Shown: positions 5,801 through 6,159 of the stretch, piece after piece
Position numbering within the stretch: position 1 is the stretch's first letter
Layout: each line of letters opens with the position of its first letter
From: UBA12151 sp964600645
GTDB lineage: Bacteria > Patescibacteriota > Minisyncoccia > Moranbacterales > UBA9337
DNA length: 6,159 nucleotides
Direction of reading: 5' to 3'
NCBI GenBank assembly: GCA_964600645.1
Contig: CAZRJL010000049.1
Location: forward strand, 1 to 6,159
Position numbers and translations under genes: made by a program
The notes under the pieces: generated by a model
What the model saw: only the letters and a program-made list of their open reading frames with translations
Told to the model about the DNA's origin: nothing
Database searches by the model: none

Positions 5801-5830
5801 GGTAAGAATATAGTATATAGATAGTATAAC
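5801..5830 (-). promoter_or_regulatory. Possible promoter region of the serine recombinase
   Basis: The - strand has repeated TATACT/TATATT-like boxes (+ strand 5807-5829), suitable as -10 elements about 25-50 bp upstream of the ATG. No convincing -35 is seen at proper spacing, so the exact start is unclear. The region is shared with the divergent RNA gene. Confidence 0.35.
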
Positions 5831-5837
5831 AGAGTCG

Positions 5838-5866
5838 TTGTCTTTTTGTCGCGGAAATGTTAAATT
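5838..5866 (+). promoter_or_regulatory. Possible promoter of the structured RNA
   Basis: TTGTCT (5838-5843), 17 bp, then TAAATT (5861-5866). Each box matches the sigma-70 consensus at 4 of 6 positions. The predicted start is near 5873, which is exactly the first base of the long closing stem of the RNA; that coincidence is the main support. Confidence 0.45.
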
Positions 5867-5872
5867 ATATAC

Positions 5873-6060
5873 GAACCCATAACCAAATAGACATTAAGTA
5901 AGACAGGCTATGCTTGTCCCTATCGCGCCCTTAGGTGGGCGATTCGGTGCACACGATAGGGGCACTTAGTGTCATCTTGGTTGTGGGTTCCGCCGGGTCG
6001 TCCTCTCGAGGGAACTCAAGGAACTACTCGACGACTTAATCAAATAAGTCGTTTTTGTTT
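5873..6060 (+). ncRNA. Unrecognised structured RNA, about 185 nt, with terminator
   Basis: P1: GAACCCATAACCAA (5873-5886) pairs with TTGGTTGTGGGTTC (5977-5990), 14 bp. A symmetric 3x3 internal loop follows, then P2: GACATTAAGT (5890-5899) with ACTTAGTGTC (5964-5973), 10 bp. Inside is a three-way junction: hairpin GACAGGC-TAT-GCTTGTC (5902-5918), and an arm of CCTATCG (5919-5925) with CGATAGG (5954-5960), continued by CGCCC (5926-5930) with GGGCG (5937-5941) and a 12-nt bulge holding the palindrome GTGCAC. The wobble pairs in P1, P2 and the first hairpin are U.G on this strand and would be A-C mismatches on the other, fixing the orientation. A 3' domain (5991-6030) contains GAG-GGAA-CTC. Folding is by eye. 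It is not recognisable as 6S RNA, tmRNA, SRP RNA, RNase P RNA or a common riboswitch. It may be a free small RNA or the leader of the next gene. Confidence 0.7.
6031..6060 (+). terminator. Terminator at the end of the structured RNA
   Basis: ACGACTTA (6031-6038) pairs with TAAGTCGT (6045-6052), a perfect 8-bp stem with a 6-nt loop, followed by TTTTGTTTT. The T run ends at the ATG of the next reading frame. An upstream segment (5995-6002) can pair with 6030-6037 and would prevent this hairpin. Confidence 0.8.
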
Positions 6061-6061
6061 T

Positions 6062-6159
6062 ATGCAGAAACTTAAAAACAAAATAGACAATGAAGATATT
6101 GGCGTTTTCATTGCTTTGGCGTTAATTACCCTTTCCATTATTTTTGGGAATGGATGGGG
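6062..6159 (+). CDS. Putative membrane protein, N-terminal part only
   Basis: An open frame of 32 codons from ATG 6062 to the window end. About 12 polar and charged residues (MQKLKNKIDNED) are followed by a hydrophobic segment, VFIALALITLSIIF (15-28), long enough with its neighbours to be a membrane helix, then GNGW. There is no signal-peptide cleavage site in what is visible, so a membrane anchor is likelier. It has no Shine-Dalgarno: the ATG follows immediately after the T run of a terminator. Either translation is leaderless or initiated weakly on read-through RNA, or a private promoter lies within the structured RNA, or the true start is elsewhere. The function is unknown; the rest of the gene is outside the window. 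Confidence 0.55.
   Translation, partial: MQKLKNKIDNEDIGVFIALALITLSIIFGNGW

Noticed and set aside
5873..6060. 6S RNA, tmRNA, SRP RNA, RNase P RNA or T-box leader
   Set aside because: Ends pair and length is like 6S, but the interior is a branched junction rather than a rod with a central bubble. The tRNA-like end of tmRNA, the SRP GGAA-loop domain, the RNase P GAGGAA/ACAGAA motifs and the T-box sequence are not seen.

Overview
The window looks like a fragment of a small, AT-rich bacterial genome, most likely from the Candidate Phyla Radiation (Patescibacteria, Parcubacteria-like). The grounds are indirect: a poorly known 225-230 aa protein of a type I associate with those genomes, an Elp3-type tRNA-modifying enzyme beside a Trm9-like methyltransferase, a tRNA without an encoded CCA, and a large serine recombinase at a tRNA. 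It is a draft scaffold: exactly 100 N (3848-3947) mark a gap. The lineage is inference, not something the sequence proves.

Left part (1-3366), chromosomal in character. An unrecognised + strand gene (9-701) ends at a strong terminator (728-780). An Elp3-like radical SAM/GNAT enzyme is on the - strand (2526-775). A class I methyltransferase of Trm9/ABH8 type is on the + strand (2530-3336) and ends at its own terminator (3337-3366). Elp3 and the methyltransferase diverge from start codons only 3 bp apart. In eukaryotes Elp3 makes cm5U at tRNA wobble U34 and Trm9 methylates it to mcm5U, so the pair reads as a wobble-uridine modification module. Elp3 carries two unrelated palindromic repeats inserted in frame in loops near its C-terminal GNAT domain.

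Middle (3355-4023). A 68-aa zinc-ribbon protein (- strand) has a textbook Shine-Dalgarno and a promoter. Back to back with that promoter is a + strand promoter pointing at a repetitive region: two copies of a 55-bp direct repeat in a 97-bp period, a broken 5' half of tRNA-Gly, the assembly gap, then an intact tRNA-Gly(UCC). A 16-bp piece of the tRNA anticodon arm recurs in each 55-bp repeat, like an attachment-site core.

Right part (4015-6159), mobile in character. A 588-aa large serine recombinase (- strand) ends inside the 3' end of tRNA-Gly. Beyond its start is a roughly 185-nt predicted structured RNA on the + strand with a possible promoter, a 14+10 bp long-range helix closing a branched interior, and a terminator. 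It is followed at once by the start of a putative membrane protein running off the window. I do not recognise this RNA as any family I know; it is the best candidate here for something undescribed.
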